A stretch of 64,000 bases of DNA from Hyalangium versicolor (GTDB lineage Bacteria > Myxococcota > Myxococcia > Myxococcales > Myxococcaceae), in assembly GCF_020103695.1 (NCBI RefSeq), contig NZ_JAHXBF010000019.1:124001-188000 (forward strand), in the 5' to 3' direction. Of the stretch, positions 27,611 to 36,705 are shown piece after piece; position 1 is the stretch's first letter; every line of letters begins with the position of its first letter. The notes below the pieces were generated by a model. That model was not told the origin of the DNA and did no database searches. It saw only the letters and a list, made by a program, of their open reading frames with translations. A program made the position numbers and the translations under genes.

Positions 27611-29081
27611 GCACTCCTTCGAGCGCCGCCGCGAGTTCTCGCACCCCTCGCCGGATCTCCTCGGCGGACACCGCGGCGAAGCCCAGTTGCAGGCCTTCGC
27701 GCGTCACCTTCCCTCGGCTGTAGCGGCTCACCGCGGTCACCTCGACCTCCCGCCTCGCAGCGGCCTGGACTGCCTCCGCCTCATCCACTCCGTCACACAG
27801 CCAGCCCACCGTCTGGAGCCCGGCCTCGACGCCCGAGATCTCCAGCAACCCCGTCAGCCGCTGCTTCGCGCTCTCCATGAGCACGGACAGGCGCTCCGCG
27901 TACACCTCGCGCATCCTCCGCACGTGCCGCCCGAAGTGGCCCTCGGTGATGAAGTCGCACAGCAGCGCCTGCTCCAGCAGCGGTACGTGGCGGCGGGTCA
28001 CGGACAGCGTGGCGTCGACGAGGTCCACCAGATCCGGCGGCACCACCAGGTAGCCCAACCGGAGCGATGGGAACAGCACCTTGCTGAAACTCCCCACGAA
28101 GAGCACACACCCGTGACGGTCCAACCCCTGCAGTGCCGGCATCGGGCGCCCCGCATAGCGATACTCGCTGTCGTAGTCGTCCTCGAAGATCAGCGCGCCC
28201 GTGCTCCGCGCCCACTCCAGCAACGCCAGACGCCGCCGGAGGCTCATGCCCACGCACGTCGGAAATTGGTGCCCTGGCGTCACGTAGGCCAGGCGCACGC
28301 CGCGAAGGTTCGAGCCCGGAGTGCGCATGCCCTCCTCATCCACTCGCACCGCGGAGATCCTCGCCCCGAACGCCTCGAACACCAGGGCCGCGCCGGGATA
28401 GCCGGGATCCTCCATGCACACCCGATCGCCCGGATCCAGGAAGAGGCGCGCGCAGAGGTCGAGCGCCTCCTGCGTCCCGGAAACGATGGCGATCTGCTCG
28501 GCGGCGCACTTCACGCCTCGCGACGTCGTGAGGTAGTCGGCGACCGCCTCCTGGAGCGGGCGGTACCCCATCGCTCCTCCTCCGAGCAGCAGGTTCGCCG
28601 TGGCACGCCGCAGCCGGCGGCCCGCGAGCTGTGCCCACAGCGTCGTCGGGAAGAGCTCCAACGCCGGCTGATCGGTGCGGAAGGCTCGGAGCGGGCGCGA
28701 GGGGAATCCGGGGAACAGCTTCACCCGGCGGGCATAACTGGAGACCCGGCGCCGTCCCCGCTGTGCCACCGAGGGTTGCGCGGTGGCCTCGTGCGTCACC
28801 TGCAACAGGTCATCGGGCAGAACCCGGCTCACATACGTGCCGGAGCCCACGCTGCCCTCGACGTAGCCCTCCGACTTCAGCTGCTCGAAGGCACCGACGA
28901 TCGTCCCACGTGACAGCCCATACTGCCGGGACAGATCCCGCGTGGCGGGCAGCCGGGCTCCAGGCGCGAGCCGGCCCTCGAGGATCTCGGTACGCAGGGC
29001 AGAGCAGAGCCAGCGGGAGAGCGATGTCCCTGCCTCTCGCGGCGGGAGCATCAGCGCAAAGGTCGCGGAGCGTTTGCCCAT
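27579..29081 (-). CDS. MocR-type (GntR/aminotransferase fusion) transcriptional regulator
   Basis: A 500-residue protein. The N-terminal GntR winged helix (about 20-85) contains PATRDLSRQYGLSRGTIVGAFEQL. It is joined by a linker to a fold-type I aminotransferase domain (about 130-495) with PLP lysine Lys334 in VGSFSKVLFPSLRLG and EDDYDSEYRY. MocR proteins use bound PLP or amino-metabolites as effectors; many control vitamin B6 or amino-acid transport genes. It is divergent from an EamA exporter gene, its probable target, with two AAGTGG sites in the gap. Its 3' end overlaps the DUF1697 gene tail-to-tail. Confidence 0.93.
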   Translation of the reverse strand: MGKRSATFALMLPPREAGTSLSRWLCSALRTEILEGRLAPGARLPATRDLSRQYGLSRGTIVGAFEQLKSEGYVEGSVGSGTYVSRVLPDDLLQVTHEATAQPSVAQRGRRRVSSYARRVKLFPGFPSRPLRAFRTDQPALELFPTTLWAQLAGRRLRRATANLLLGGGAMGYRPLQEAVADYLTTSRGVKCAAEQIAIVSGTQEALDLCARLFLDPGDRVCMEDPGYPGAALVFEAFGARISAVRVDEEGMRTPGSNLRGVRLAYVTPGHQFPTCVGMSLRRRLALLEWARSTGALIFEDDYDSEYRYAGRPMPALQGLDRHGCVLFVGSFSKVLFPSLRLGYLVVPPDLVDLVDATLSVTRRHVPLLEQALLCDFITEGHFGRHVRRMREVYAERLSVLMESAKQRLTGLLEISGVEAGLQTVGWLCDGVDEAEAVQAAARREVEVTAVSRYSRGKVTREGLQLGFAAVSAEEIRRGVRELAAALEGVLSRPRAPGAS

Positions 29082-29114
29082 AAGTGGTCCATACAGAATA
29101 TCGAAAGTGGACCT
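29082..29114. promoter_or_regulatory. Candidate MocR operator: two AAGTGG direct repeats
   Basis: AAGTGGTCCA (29082-29091) touches the MocR start codon, and AAAGTGGACCT (29104-29114) lies 23 bases further (AAGTGG to AAGTGG). The half-sites resemble the AAAGTGG-type boxes described for PdxR/MocR regulators. Two same-facing sites about two helical turns apart fit MocR dimer binding, and binding here could block the regulator's own translation start region as well as act on the EamA promoter. Confidence 0.55.
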
Positions 29115-29191
29115 GGGCGATAGACCGCTTCCTGAGCACTCTGCGCCTCGCGGACAGTCACGACCCCAGCCATGAACGGGAGCCCTTCTCC

Positions 29192-30121
29192 ATGAACGCC
29201 CGACAGACCGCGGCCCTGCTCTTTCTCTCCTCGGTGTGGGGAGCCTCGTACCTCTTCATCCGGATCGCCGCGCCCGTGCTCGGCCCCTTTCCACTCATGG
29301 CTGGACGCGTGCTCATCGCCGCGGGCGCGCTCGCGTCCGTCGCCGCAGTGCGCGGGATGCCGCTTTCCCTCGCGCGCTACTGGAAACGGCTGCTGATCCT
29401 GGGGCTGGTGCACGCGGCCATGCCCTTCACGCTGATTGCCATGGCGGAGGTCCACTTGAGCGCCTCCATGGCTGCCATCCTCGTCGCGGCCCAGCCGCTC
29501 TTCGCCGCGCTCATCGGAGGCCTCTTCCTGGGGGAGCGCATTTCTCCGAAGCGCGCGCTCGGCCTCGTGCTCGGGCTGGGAGGCGTGGGGGTGCTGGTGG
29601 GGTGGAGCCCTGGCTCCATCGAGGGCTCCGCGCTCGCCGTGGGCGCGACGCTCGCCGGTGCGCTCAGCTACGCGGCGGGAGGCATCTACTCGAAGCGGCG
29701 TCTCGACGATGCCCCGGTGATGACCCTCGCGCTCGGGCAGCAACTGTCCGCGGCCGTGTGGCTGCTGGTGCCCGCGCTGCTGACCCTGCCACGCATGGAG
29801 GTGAGCCTCGCCGCCGTGGGGGCCATGTGCGCCCTGGCCCTGCTCTCCACGGCGCTCGCCTATCTGGTGTTCTTCTGGCTCATCGGCCAGGTCGGCCCGG
29901 TGAGGACGTTCACGGTGAGCTACGTCATCCCCGTCTTCGGCGTCCTCTGGGGCGCCCTGTTCCTCGACGAGCGGCCCACGCTGGGGGTGCTCGCGGGGCT
30001 CGGCTGCATCCTGATCAGCCTCGTGCTCGTCAACGACGTGCGCCTGGAAAGCCTCCCGGGCGTGCGGCGGGCCCCACGCCTCGTGCGTGGCGACGGCCAG
30101 ACAGAACCTGGCACGACGTAA
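29192..30121 (+). CDS. EamA-family (DMT superfamily) exporter
   Basis: A 309-residue protein from ATG 29192, with ten predicted membrane helices in two EamA repeats (SSVWGASYLFIRIAAPVLGPFPLMAGR and LGGVGVLVG...ALSYAAGGIYSKRR). Helices 9-10 end VFGVLWGALFLDERPTLGVLAG, the usual second-repeat motif, followed by a short basic tail. DMT exporters of this group move amino acids or other small metabolites out of the cell. Divergence from a MocR regulator suggests the substrate or a PLP-linked metabolite induces it. Confidence 0.92.
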   Translation: MNARQTAALLFLSSVWGASYLFIRIAAPVLGPFPLMAGRVLIAAGALASVAAVRGMPLSLARYWKRLLILGLVHAAMPFTLIAMAEVHLSASMAAILVAAQPLFAALIGGLFLGERISPKRALGLVLGLGGVGVLVGWSPGSIEGSALAVGATLAGALSYAAGGIYSKRRLDDAPVMTLALGQQLSAAVWLLVPALLTLPRMEVSLAAVGAMCALALLSTALAYLVFFWLIGQVGPVRTFTVSYVIPVFGVLWGALFLDERPTLGVLAGLGCILISLVLVNDVRLESLPGVRRAPRLVRGDGQTEPGTT

Positions 30122-30209
30122 GCCTGCCTCCCTGTCCTACAGGTCGTATTGGCACCACTCCACACAGGGTGTATGAGCGCACGGTCTCTTCCTTGCGAGG
30201 TTTCCGATC

Positions 30210-30644
30210 GTGCGCTCTCCCCTGCCCTTGTCGCGCATCACCCGTGCCCTCTCCCTGCCACTCCTGCTGACGCTGGGGCTGGCCACCAGCGCCTGCGGGG
30301 ACGGAGAGGATTGTGCCGTGGGCACGGAGCAATTCCGCACGGAGCTGTTCTTCGGCCTCGACCGCGAGAACGACGTGCCCGTCAGCGAGGCCGACTGGCA
30401 GAACTTCGTCGACACCTCCGTCACGCCTCGCTTCAAGGACGGGCTGACCATGTTCGACGCGAATGGCCAGTACCTCATGGACAACGGCACCCTCGTCCAC
30501 GAGAACAGCAAGGTCATCGTCCTGCTCCACGACGGCAGCGCTGCTCACTCCCAGGACATCGACACCATCCGCGAGGAGTACAAGAGCCGGTTCCACCAGG
30601 AGGCCGTGCTCCGCGTGGACTCCACCTCTTGCGTGGCTTTCTGA
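30210..30644 (+). CDS. DUF3574 lipoprotein
   Basis: A 144-residue protein from GTG 30210. The signal peptide ends in LATSACGDGED (Cys29). The mature domain FRTELFFGLDREN...WQNFVDTSVTPRFKDGLT...SKVIVLLHDG...YKSRFHQEAVLRVDS matches the DUF3574 family over its full length. Function unknown; lipidated periplasmic or outer-membrane protein. It starts 88 bases after the EamA gene on the same strand. Confidence 0.85.
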   Translation: MRSPLPLSRITRALSLPLLLTLGLATSACGDGEDCAVGTEQFRTELFFGLDRENDVPVSEADWQNFVDTSVTPRFKDGLTMFDANGQYLMDNGTLVHENSKVIVLLHDGSAAHSQDIDTIREEYKSRFHQEAVLRVDSTSCVAF

Positions 30645-30810
30645 GCCCTCGCCGCAGCCTCCTTCACCGGAGCGCACATACGTAGCGAGCACTCGTCCTG
30701 CTACCGGCAGTCCTACCCGGGTCCGCATGGTTCCCTGGGGCGGCAACAGCTTCCCGAGCCCTCGCAGAGCTCCTGCTAGACTGGATCGCGACGCCGCGGA
30801 GTTCCTTCAC

Positions 30811-30826
30811 GGGGGAGCGTTCCCCC
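30811..30826 (+). promoter_or_regulatory. Hairpin covering the ribosome-binding region of the next histidine kinase
   Basis: GGGGGA-GCGT-TCCCCC is a perfect 6-bp all-but-one G:C stem with a 4-base loop ending 4 bases before the ATG at 30831. The GGGGGAG strand is the only purine-rich stretch near that start, so folding would hide it. This suggests low or regulated translation. Confidence 0.45.
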
Positions 30827-30830
30827 CGCC

Positions 30831-32750
30831 ATGGCCATGCCCCCCTCGCCTGAAATGTCCTCGCCCGCTCTGGAGTCCACTGGATCCAGCGCACAGCCAG
30901 ACACGCCCCCGGAGTCTCGCTCCTGGTGGGTCGAGCGGCTGGACTCCCTGCTCTCGCCATCCTTGCGCGAGTCGCCGCCCGCGGAGCTCGTCCGCCACCG
31001 CATCATGGTGGGGGCCACCTTCGTGCTGTTCGTGTTCGACCTGCTGTACGTGCTGTGGTCCCTGTCGTTGGGAGTCTCACCCGTCGGCGGGTTCGTCGTC
31101 ATCATCGGCTACGCGGCGACGCTGGTCCTCGCGCGCAAGAGCCACACGCCCACGGCGCCCGCGGCGGTGCTGCTGCTGACCCTGTGCACTGGGCTCATCT
31201 CGGGCCTGTTCACCTCCGGCAACGACTATGCCGGCGCGCATGCGTCGGAGATGGTGGTCCCCGCGCTCGCCGTGTATCTGCTGAAGCCGCGCCAGGCTCT
31301 GCTCATCACCGTCCTGCTGTGCATCGCGGTGAGCGGCGTCTACCCGCTCTACGTCCAGCACCATGCCCTGGCCATGGGCTCCCGCCCTCCGGCGGACCTC
31401 TGGTTCGTCTACGCGTTCGGCACCTTCGCATTGCTGGCGTCATGGGGGCTGGCCACGCTGCACAGCACGGCGCGGGACTCGGCTCAGTCCTCGCTGGAAC
31501 GGACGCTGAAGGTGCTGCGCGAGAGCGAGAGCCGGCTCAGCAGCCTCGTCGAGAGCACGGATGACGTGGTGCTCTCCGTGGACGCCCAGGGGCACGTGCT
31601 CACCGCCAACGCCACGGCGAAGCAGGCCTATCAGAAGGCGTTCGGCTCGAAGCTCGAGCTGGGGCAGCTGCTGTTCCGCCCGGAGCTGGCGGGGGAGCTG
31701 GGCGAAGTCTGGGCGACTCGACTGGCCCAGGTGCTCCAGGGCCAGCGCCTGCGCCTGGAGGAGAAGATCCTCACCACGGGCGCCAACATGGTGATGGACG
31801 TCAGCATCAACCCCATCCTCGGAGAGGATGGCCGGACCTTGGGGCTGACCATCTTCAGCCGGGACATCACCTCCCGCAAGGAGGCCGAGACGCGGCTGGG
31901 AGAGATCCACCGCACCCTGGTGGACGTGTCGCGCCAGGCGGGCATGGCGGAGATTGCCACGGGCGTGCTCCACAACGTGGGCAACACGCTCAACAGCGTC
32001 AACATCTCTACCGCGCTCGTCACGGACCAGCTGCGCAACTCCCGCCTCAACGGGCTGGCCAAGGCCATGCAGTTGCTGCGAGAGCACGCCACCGACTTCG
32101 ACGCCTTCCTTACGAAGGACCCCCAGGGCCGCAAGCTCCCGCCCTACCTCATCAAGCTCTCCGAGCAGTTGCAGGAGGAGCGCGAGTCCATGCTCAAGGA
32201 GCTGCACGCGCTGGGCGAGAGCGTGGAGCACATCAAGTCCATCGTCAGCATGCAGCAGAAGCACGCGCGGGCCGCGGGCGCGGTGGAGGAGGTGGCCGTG
32301 CCCCAGCTCATCGACGAGGCGCTACGCCTGCACGCCGTCTCCTTCGAGCGGCTGGGCATCCGCATCGATCGCGACTACGCGCAGGTGCCCGTGGTGTCGT
32401 TGGATCGCCACCAGCTGCTGCAGATCCTCATCAACCTGCTGAGCAATGCTCGGGACTCGCTGGTGGCCAGCCAGCAGCCGGACAAGCATCTGGTCATCCG
32501 CGTGCGCCGCGCCCCCGAGGGGGAGCGGATGATCATCGAGGTGGAGGACAACGGCATGGGCATCGCCGCGGACCACCTGCCGCGCATCTTCGCCCAGGGC
32601 TTCACCACGAAGAAGGAGGGCCACGGCTTCGGCCTGCACATCAGCTCGCTGGCCGCCACGGAGATGAAGGGCCGACTGTCCTGCAGCAGCCCCGGCCCTG
32701 GACTGGGCGCCACCTTCGCGCTCGAGCTGCCGTTGGGGACCTCGGCGTAG
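30831..32750 (+). CDS. Membrane histidine kinase with HNVGN-type H-box
   Basis: A 639-residue protein. A roughly 60-residue Ser/Pro-rich N-terminus leads to about six membrane helices (about 60-205: VGATFVLFVFDLLYVLW.., ..TFALLASWGLATL). Then a PAS domain (about 235-350, DDVVLSVDAQGHVLTANATA) and a dimerisation helix with the phospho-acceptor His381 in GVLHNVGNTLNSV instead of the usual HE(I/L)xxP. The C-terminal HATPase has NLLSNARDSLV, DNGMGI and GHGFGLHISSL. This H-box variant recurs in a subset of bacterial kinases with a long helical insert after it. No response regulator is adjacent. A second ATG at 30837 is in frame. Confidence 0.9.
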   Translation: MAMPPSPEMSSPALESTGSSAQPDTPPESRSWWVERLDSLLSPSLRESPPAELVRHRIMVGATFVLFVFDLLYVLWSLSLGVSPVGGFVVIIGYAATLVLARKSHTPTAPAAVLLLTLCTGLISGLFTSGNDYAGAHASEMVVPALAVYLLKPRQALLITVLLCIAVSGVYPLYVQHHALAMGSRPPADLWFVYAFGTFALLASWGLATLHSTARDSAQSSLERTLKVLRESESRLSSLVESTDDVVLSVDAQGHVLTANATAKQAYQKAFGSKLELGQLLFRPELAGELGEVWATRLAQVLQGQRLRLEEKILTTGANMVMDVSINPILGEDGRTLGLTIFSRDITSRKEAETRLGEIHRTLVDVSRQAGMAEIATGVLHNVGNTLNSVNISTALVTDQLRNSRLNGLAKAMQLLREHATDFDAFLTKDPQGRKLPPYLIKLSEQLQEERESMLKELHALGESVEHIKSIVSMQQKHARAAGAVEEVAVPQLIDEALRLHAVSFERLGIRIDRDYAQVPVVSLDRHQLLQILINLLSNARDSLVASQQPDKHLVIRVRRAPEGERMIIEVEDNGMGIAADHLPRIFAQGFTTKKEGHGFGLHISSLAATEMKGRLSCSSPGPGLGATFALELPLGTSA

Positions 32751-32893
32751 TCCCTACCGCTCGGAGGCAGAGGGCCACCCGCTCGAATCGTCGCATGTGC
32801 AACCCGAGCCAACCCCCGTCATGCACATGCGGGTGTCGCGGCAACCCATGAATGGGTAGGGTCCGACGCTCCACTGCACCGGGAGCGCATCGA

Positions 32894-34177
32894 ATGGTCC
32901 TGAAGCACCGCAGCCCGTGGTCCGCAATCCTCATCACGCTGGGAATGAGCCTGCTCACCGCTTGCGGTGGGCCGAAGCTGGCACAAAAGCTCGAACCTCT
33001 GGAGGGCTACTTCCAGCAACAGGTCGACGAGAAGAAGACCCCGGGCGTGGTCGTGCTGGTGCGCCGTACGGACCGGGATGACACCTACGTCAAGGCCGTG
33101 GGCAAGCTGGACATCGATCAGGACAAACCCCTGCCCGAGGATGCGCTGTTCCGGATCGCTTCGATGACCAAGCCCATCACCAGCGTCGCGGTGATGATGC
33201 TGGTCGATGATGGAAAGTTGGGGCTGGACGATCCCATCTCGAAGTACCTGCCCGAGTGGCAGAGCCCGCAGGTGGTCGGCAAGCCGGACCCCGCGAACCC
33301 CGGGGCTTCCCCCACGACGCCCGCGAAGACGCCCATCACGGTGAAGCACCTGCTGACGCACACCTCGGGCATCTCGTATCCCTTCAAGGCAGATGCCGTC
33401 ACGCCCTTCTACAAGCAGGCCGGGATCACGAACGGACTGGAGCACACCCGCTGGACGCTCGCTCAGGAGTCCCAGGCGCTGGCCGCGCTCCCGCTCCTGC
33501 ACGAACCGGGCTCGGCCTTCACGTACGGCCTCAGCACGGATCTGCTCGGCCATCTGATCGAGACGGTGTCCGGACAGCCGCTCGACCAGTTCTTCGAGGA
33601 GCGGATCTTCAAGCCGCTGGGGATGAAGGACACCACGTTCTTCCTCTCGCCTGAGCAGGCTTCCCGGCTGGTGACGCTCTACCGGCACACCCCGGCGGGC
33701 TCGCTCGAGCGGGTGCCCGCGACGGAGACGAACACGGTGGAGGGGCACTTCTCCTACGCTCCGGACTTCCAGTACGCCGGGAGCAAGACGTACCGCTCGG
33801 GAGGCGCGGGGCTGGTGTCGACGGCCGCGGATTACGCCCGCTTCCTGCAGATGATCGCCAACGGCGGCGAGTACGGAGGCGTGCGTCTGCTCAAGAAGGA
33901 GACCGTGGACCTGATGACGAGCAACCAGTTGGGCAACCTGAAGGTGGAGTTCTTCCCCATCAGCTTCGGGCTCGGGTTCGCGGTGCAGGACAATCCCGAG
34001 CTGACGAAGCAGTTGGGCCCCCTGGGGAGCTACTTCTGGTCCGGCATCTTCAACACCTCGTTCTGGGTGAGCCCTCAGGAAAAGGTGCTGGGCGTTGTGA
34101 TGACCCAGAGCTGGGATCCCGAGAACCCGGTGACCAGCGACATCCAAGCCCGGATCTCCGCCGCGCTGGCGCAGTAA
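32894..34177 (+). CDS. Serine hydrolase lipoprotein, beta-lactamase/class C family
   Basis: A 427-residue protein from ATG 32894; the upstream open frame lacks a signal. The lipobox LGMSLLTAC precedes the mature domain. Motif 1 is SMTK (Ser90-Lys93), motif 2 is YGLS (Tyr211) in place of YxN, and a Gly-rich SGGAGLVST replaces the KTG-like region. HLLTHTSGISYP is the typical pre-motif-2 loop of EstB/D-aminopeptidase-type relatives. It is more likely an esterase or peptidase than an antibiotic-hydrolysing enzyme. Surface or periplasmic location. Confidence 0.88.
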   Translation: MVLKHRSPWSAILITLGMSLLTACGGPKLAQKLEPLEGYFQQQVDEKKTPGVVVLVRRTDRDDTYVKAVGKLDIDQDKPLPEDALFRIASMTKPITSVAVMMLVDDGKLGLDDPISKYLPEWQSPQVVGKPDPANPGASPTTPAKTPITVKHLLTHTSGISYPFKADAVTPFYKQAGITNGLEHTRWTLAQESQALAALPLLHEPGSAFTYGLSTDLLGHLIETVSGQPLDQFFEERIFKPLGMKDTTFFLSPEQASRLVTLYRHTPAGSLERVPATETNTVEGHFSYAPDFQYAGSKTYRSGGAGLVSTAADYARFLQMIANGGEYGGVRLLKKETVDLMTSNQLGNLKVEFFPISFGLGFAVQDNPELTKQLGPLGSYFWSGIFNTSFWVSPQEKVLGVVMTQSWDPENPVTSDIQARISAALAQ

Positions 34178-34191
34178 GCTCCAGGCACGCT

Positions 34192-34911
34192 TCAACCGCG
34201 CGCGGTGACCGTGAGGACCACCATGCCGTAGACCTCCGGCACGCTCACCGTCAGCCGCTTGTCGCCGATGTCCCATGAGCGCTCACGCATCGGCGGCCCG
34301 GCGTTGCCGCCTCCCTGCTGGACGAAACGCAGGACTTCGGCGGCCGGCGCTTCCTTGGAGAACGCACCCGAGAGGAAGCGCCGCACCATCTGCTCCTGCG
34401 TCTCCAGCTTGCGCGTGGGCGCCTCGAGCCTGTCGAACAGCATCAGCCGCGCCATCTCCAGGTTGTCGCGGTTACCCCCCAGGTGCAGCTGCGCCATCAT
34501 CTCGTCAGCGTACTGGTGGTACTCCAGCGCGTGCGCGGGGCTCGGCGGCGCGTCGTGCATGTACGGGAAGAATGCGTCGAGCTGGTCGGCGAACCGCGCG
34601 TAGGGAACGCTCATGGGCCGCAGCTCCTGCACCTGCCGAGGGCTCTCGGTGGGCATGCTCCCCTGCCCCGCCCACTTCGGCTCGGGCGGCAACGGCGCCC
34701 CCGAGGGAGCACTGGCCAAGGGAACCTGCACCTTCCGGGGGCTCTCCGGCATGGCGCAGGAGCGCGCCGGCTCCGCCACAACGGGCCGCTCGGCCTTCAC
34801 GGGCTCCTCCACGGGCACGGTGGACTCGGCGGGCACTGACAGCAACACGCCCAGACCGATGAGCAGAACGACGACGGTTCCCAGCATTCCCAGCTTCGAC
34901 GTGCGTGACAT
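34192..34911 (-). CDS. Membrane-anchored hypothetical protein
   Basis: A 239-residue protein with an N-terminal uncleaved-type anchor (MLGTVVVLLIGLGVLLSV), a Pro/Glu-rich spacer (about 28-100) holding a single Cys52, and a helical domain (about 100-239) ending in a short beta segment, KRLTVSVPEVYGMVVLTVTARG. No family recognised. It starts 24 bases downstream of the secreted gene on its 5' side (minus strand), so they probably form a two-gene unit. It is convergent with the serine hydrolase gene. Confidence 0.6.
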   Translation of the reverse strand: MSRTSKLGMLGTVVVLLIGLGVLLSVPAESTVPVEEPVKAERPVVAEPARSCAMPESPRKVQVPLASAPSGAPLPPEPKWAGQGSMPTESPRQVQELRPMSVPYARFADQLDAFFPYMHDAPPSPAHALEYHQYADEMMAQLHLGGNRDNLEMARLMLFDRLEAPTRKLETQEQMVRRFLSGAFSKEAPAAEVLRFVQQGGGNAGPPMRERSWDIGDKRLTVSVPEVYGMVVLTVTARG

Positions 34912-34935
34912 GTTCGTTCTCCCCTGGCGTGGTGC

Positions 34936-35898
34936 TCAGTCGAAGAGCTGGTAGACGGGGCTGGTGCAGGTATCGCCGCCGCCGGCCTGGTACGCACCCG
35001 TGTTGTCGGGCCCGGGGTTCATCCCGCCGGTGAAGATGTCGCCGCAGTCGGAGCGCATCCACGCCGCCCACCACGTGTACTCATTCGGATAGCCGATGTG
35101 CCACAGGTCGTTCACGAACGGCTGGTTGATGTAGCCAGACCAGAGGGGGTGCAGCGTCGGCTCGCCCACGTTGGTGAAGTAGCCCCACGGGGTGAGGTTG
35201 GCGATCCGCTGCGCACCGCCGCCACAGTCGTCGTCACAGAAACCGTCCGCGTTCTCGCAGGCGTCTCCGCTGTAGTACTGGTGATGCTTGCCCGCGGACA
35301 TCCACACCATGGGCAGCGGACGCGCGTACCCCGTCCCGCCAATGTTGTTGTACTTCGCCGAGAACGAGAGCCCCGGCGCGTTCGCCCACGCCCATCCGAA
35401 ACCCCACATGTCGATCCGGTCCAGTGCCCAGTTCACACCGCCATCGAACGAGACCAGCTCGTACACGCCCCGCTGCGAGTCTCCCGAGTGGTGGTTGGTG
35501 CACCAGTTCGAGCCCCGATAGCCGCCATCCATCCGGAACAGGAACGCCCAGTTGACGCGCAGCCGCCGCGCCCCCGCGCACGTGGTACAGCCCTCGGGAC
35601 GCACCTGGAAGAGCACCCGAGGCTCCCAGCTCTGCAGGCTCAACTGCGAGGTGTTCGCGCCGTTGTTCTCTCCCTCGTCGAAGACGAAGTACGGACGCCA
35701 CGTGTCTGCCAGCCGGTGCTCCAGATCATCCTTCAGCCCATCCCCATCCTGGTCTCGGGACGAAGCGCCGGTGACGTAGATGCTCTCGGGCAGCTTGATC
35801 CACCGGTCCGCGTCCGACAGCGCCGCCTCCGCGGGTCGTCCGAAGAACGTGCACACAGCAACCACGGCGACCAGCGTCGCGCGAGGTGAGGCCTTCAT
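34936..35898 (-). CDS. Secreted protein, Vps62-like candidate
   Basis: A 320-residue protein with a clear signal peptide ending GRPAEAA. A Ca-binding-type loop, DQDGDGLKDDLE, lies at about 49-60. Then WRPYFVFDEGENNG, NHHSGDSQRGVYELVSFD and AGKHHQYYSGDAC form an ordered set of aromatic/His motifs that recall Vps62/DUF946 proteins (APxLYxHPxE ... HxGDWE ... KHxxY). Ten or so Cys in the mature part suggest disulfides and extracellular location. The Vps62 link is a pattern judgement; function unknown. Confidence 0.6.
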   Translation of the reverse strand: MKASPRATLVAVVAVCTFFGRPAEAALSDADRWIKLPESIYVTGASSRDQDGDGLKDDLEHRLADTWRPYFVFDEGENNGANTSQLSLQSWEPRVLFQVRPEGCTTCAGARRLRVNWAFLFRMDGGYRGSNWCTNHHSGDSQRGVYELVSFDGGVNWALDRIDMWGFGWAWANAPGLSFSAKYNNIGGTGYARPLPMVWMSAGKHHQYYSGDACENADGFCDDDCGGGAQRIANLTPWGYFTNVGEPTLHPLWSGYINQPFVNDLWHIGYPNEYTWWAAWMRSDCGDIFTGGMNPGPDNTGAYQAGGGDTCTSPVYQLFD

Positions 35899-36045
35899 TT
35901 CTGGCTCCAGCGAGAGGACCAGCGGCCCAGCCCGCCGTGTCCGAGCCTGTTACGCCGACAGCTCCGAATATTCCGGGAACAATTTCCGGCCTATTTGCGC
36001 GTCATGCAGCAGGGATGCTCAGCGTGAGCCGCGCGAACGGGCCCG

Positions 36046-36705
36046 TCACCCTTGTCTCCCCTCGGAGGGCGCCGCCAGGCCCAGACGCTTCACCGTCGCC
36101 TCGTCGGCCGGCCAGAACACCGTCTCCCGGGGCATGACGAGCTGATCGAGCCGACTCCGCGTGACGTGCTCGTGCTGCTCCCGGACGAACGAGGTGATGT
36201 CTTCGATGTCGAGGATCCACTCCTTCGCATAGCGCCGGAGTGTCTCCCCTTGCAGCCCAAGCTGGATGGCCCGCCGCTCCTGCGGAGCTCCCGTGGGAGA
36301 GTGGTCCGGATCCCACTGCAACCTCACGTCCGAGCGCGCCACCTGCGCCTTCCACTCCTCCGCCGTGCCGTACACCTCGGGGACGTGCTTGGAGTGCACC
36401 GCCTGCGCCAGCACCGACTCGAACGCCTCGCGGCGCAGCCGCACCGCGAGCACCGTCTCCTGGTCTGGCTTCGTCGCCCAGCCGCAGCGGTACATCATCC
36501 AGAGGAAGTTCGGCTTGATCCAGCTCATGCGGGTCAGCTTGAAGTCTCCGCCGAAGTAACGGTGCTCCGCAGCGAAGTGCCCGATGCGCGGCGCGTACGC
36601 CTGGTAGACAACAACGGACTGCTCATCGTTCTGGGCGAGGATGTGGCGGCCCGAAGTGGGCCAGCGTTCACGCTGGGTGGTGTAGGGCTCGGTGACGAGA
36701 GGCAT
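36046..36705 (-). CDS. DUF4291 domain-containing protein
   Basis: A 219-residue protein. The ATG at 36705 is chosen because DUF4291 homology begins directly after it (EPYTTQRERWP...GRHILAQNDEQSVVVYQAY) and the upstream extension is not family-like. The core MSWIKPNFLWMMYRCGWATK is the strongest family signature; the C-terminal helix VKRLGL is also kept. Cytosolic; function unknown. Divergent from the AHSA1-type gene. Confidence 0.92.
   Translation of the reverse strand: MPLVTEPYTTQRERWPTSGRHILAQNDEQSVVVYQAYAPRIGHFAAEHRYFGGDFKLTRMSWIKPNFLWMMYRCGWATKPDQETVLAVRLRREAFESVLAQAVHSKHVPEVYGTAEEWKAQVARSDVRLQWDPDHSPTGAPQERRAIQLGLQGETLRRYAKEWILDIEDITSFVREQHEHVTRSRLDQLVMPRETVFWPADEATVKRLGLAAPSEGRQG

Noticed and set aside
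32894..34177. Antibiotic-resistance beta-lactamase
   Set aside because: It has the SxxK motif but YGLS and no clear KTG; the layout is that of esterase/peptidase relatives rather than class C beta-lactamases.
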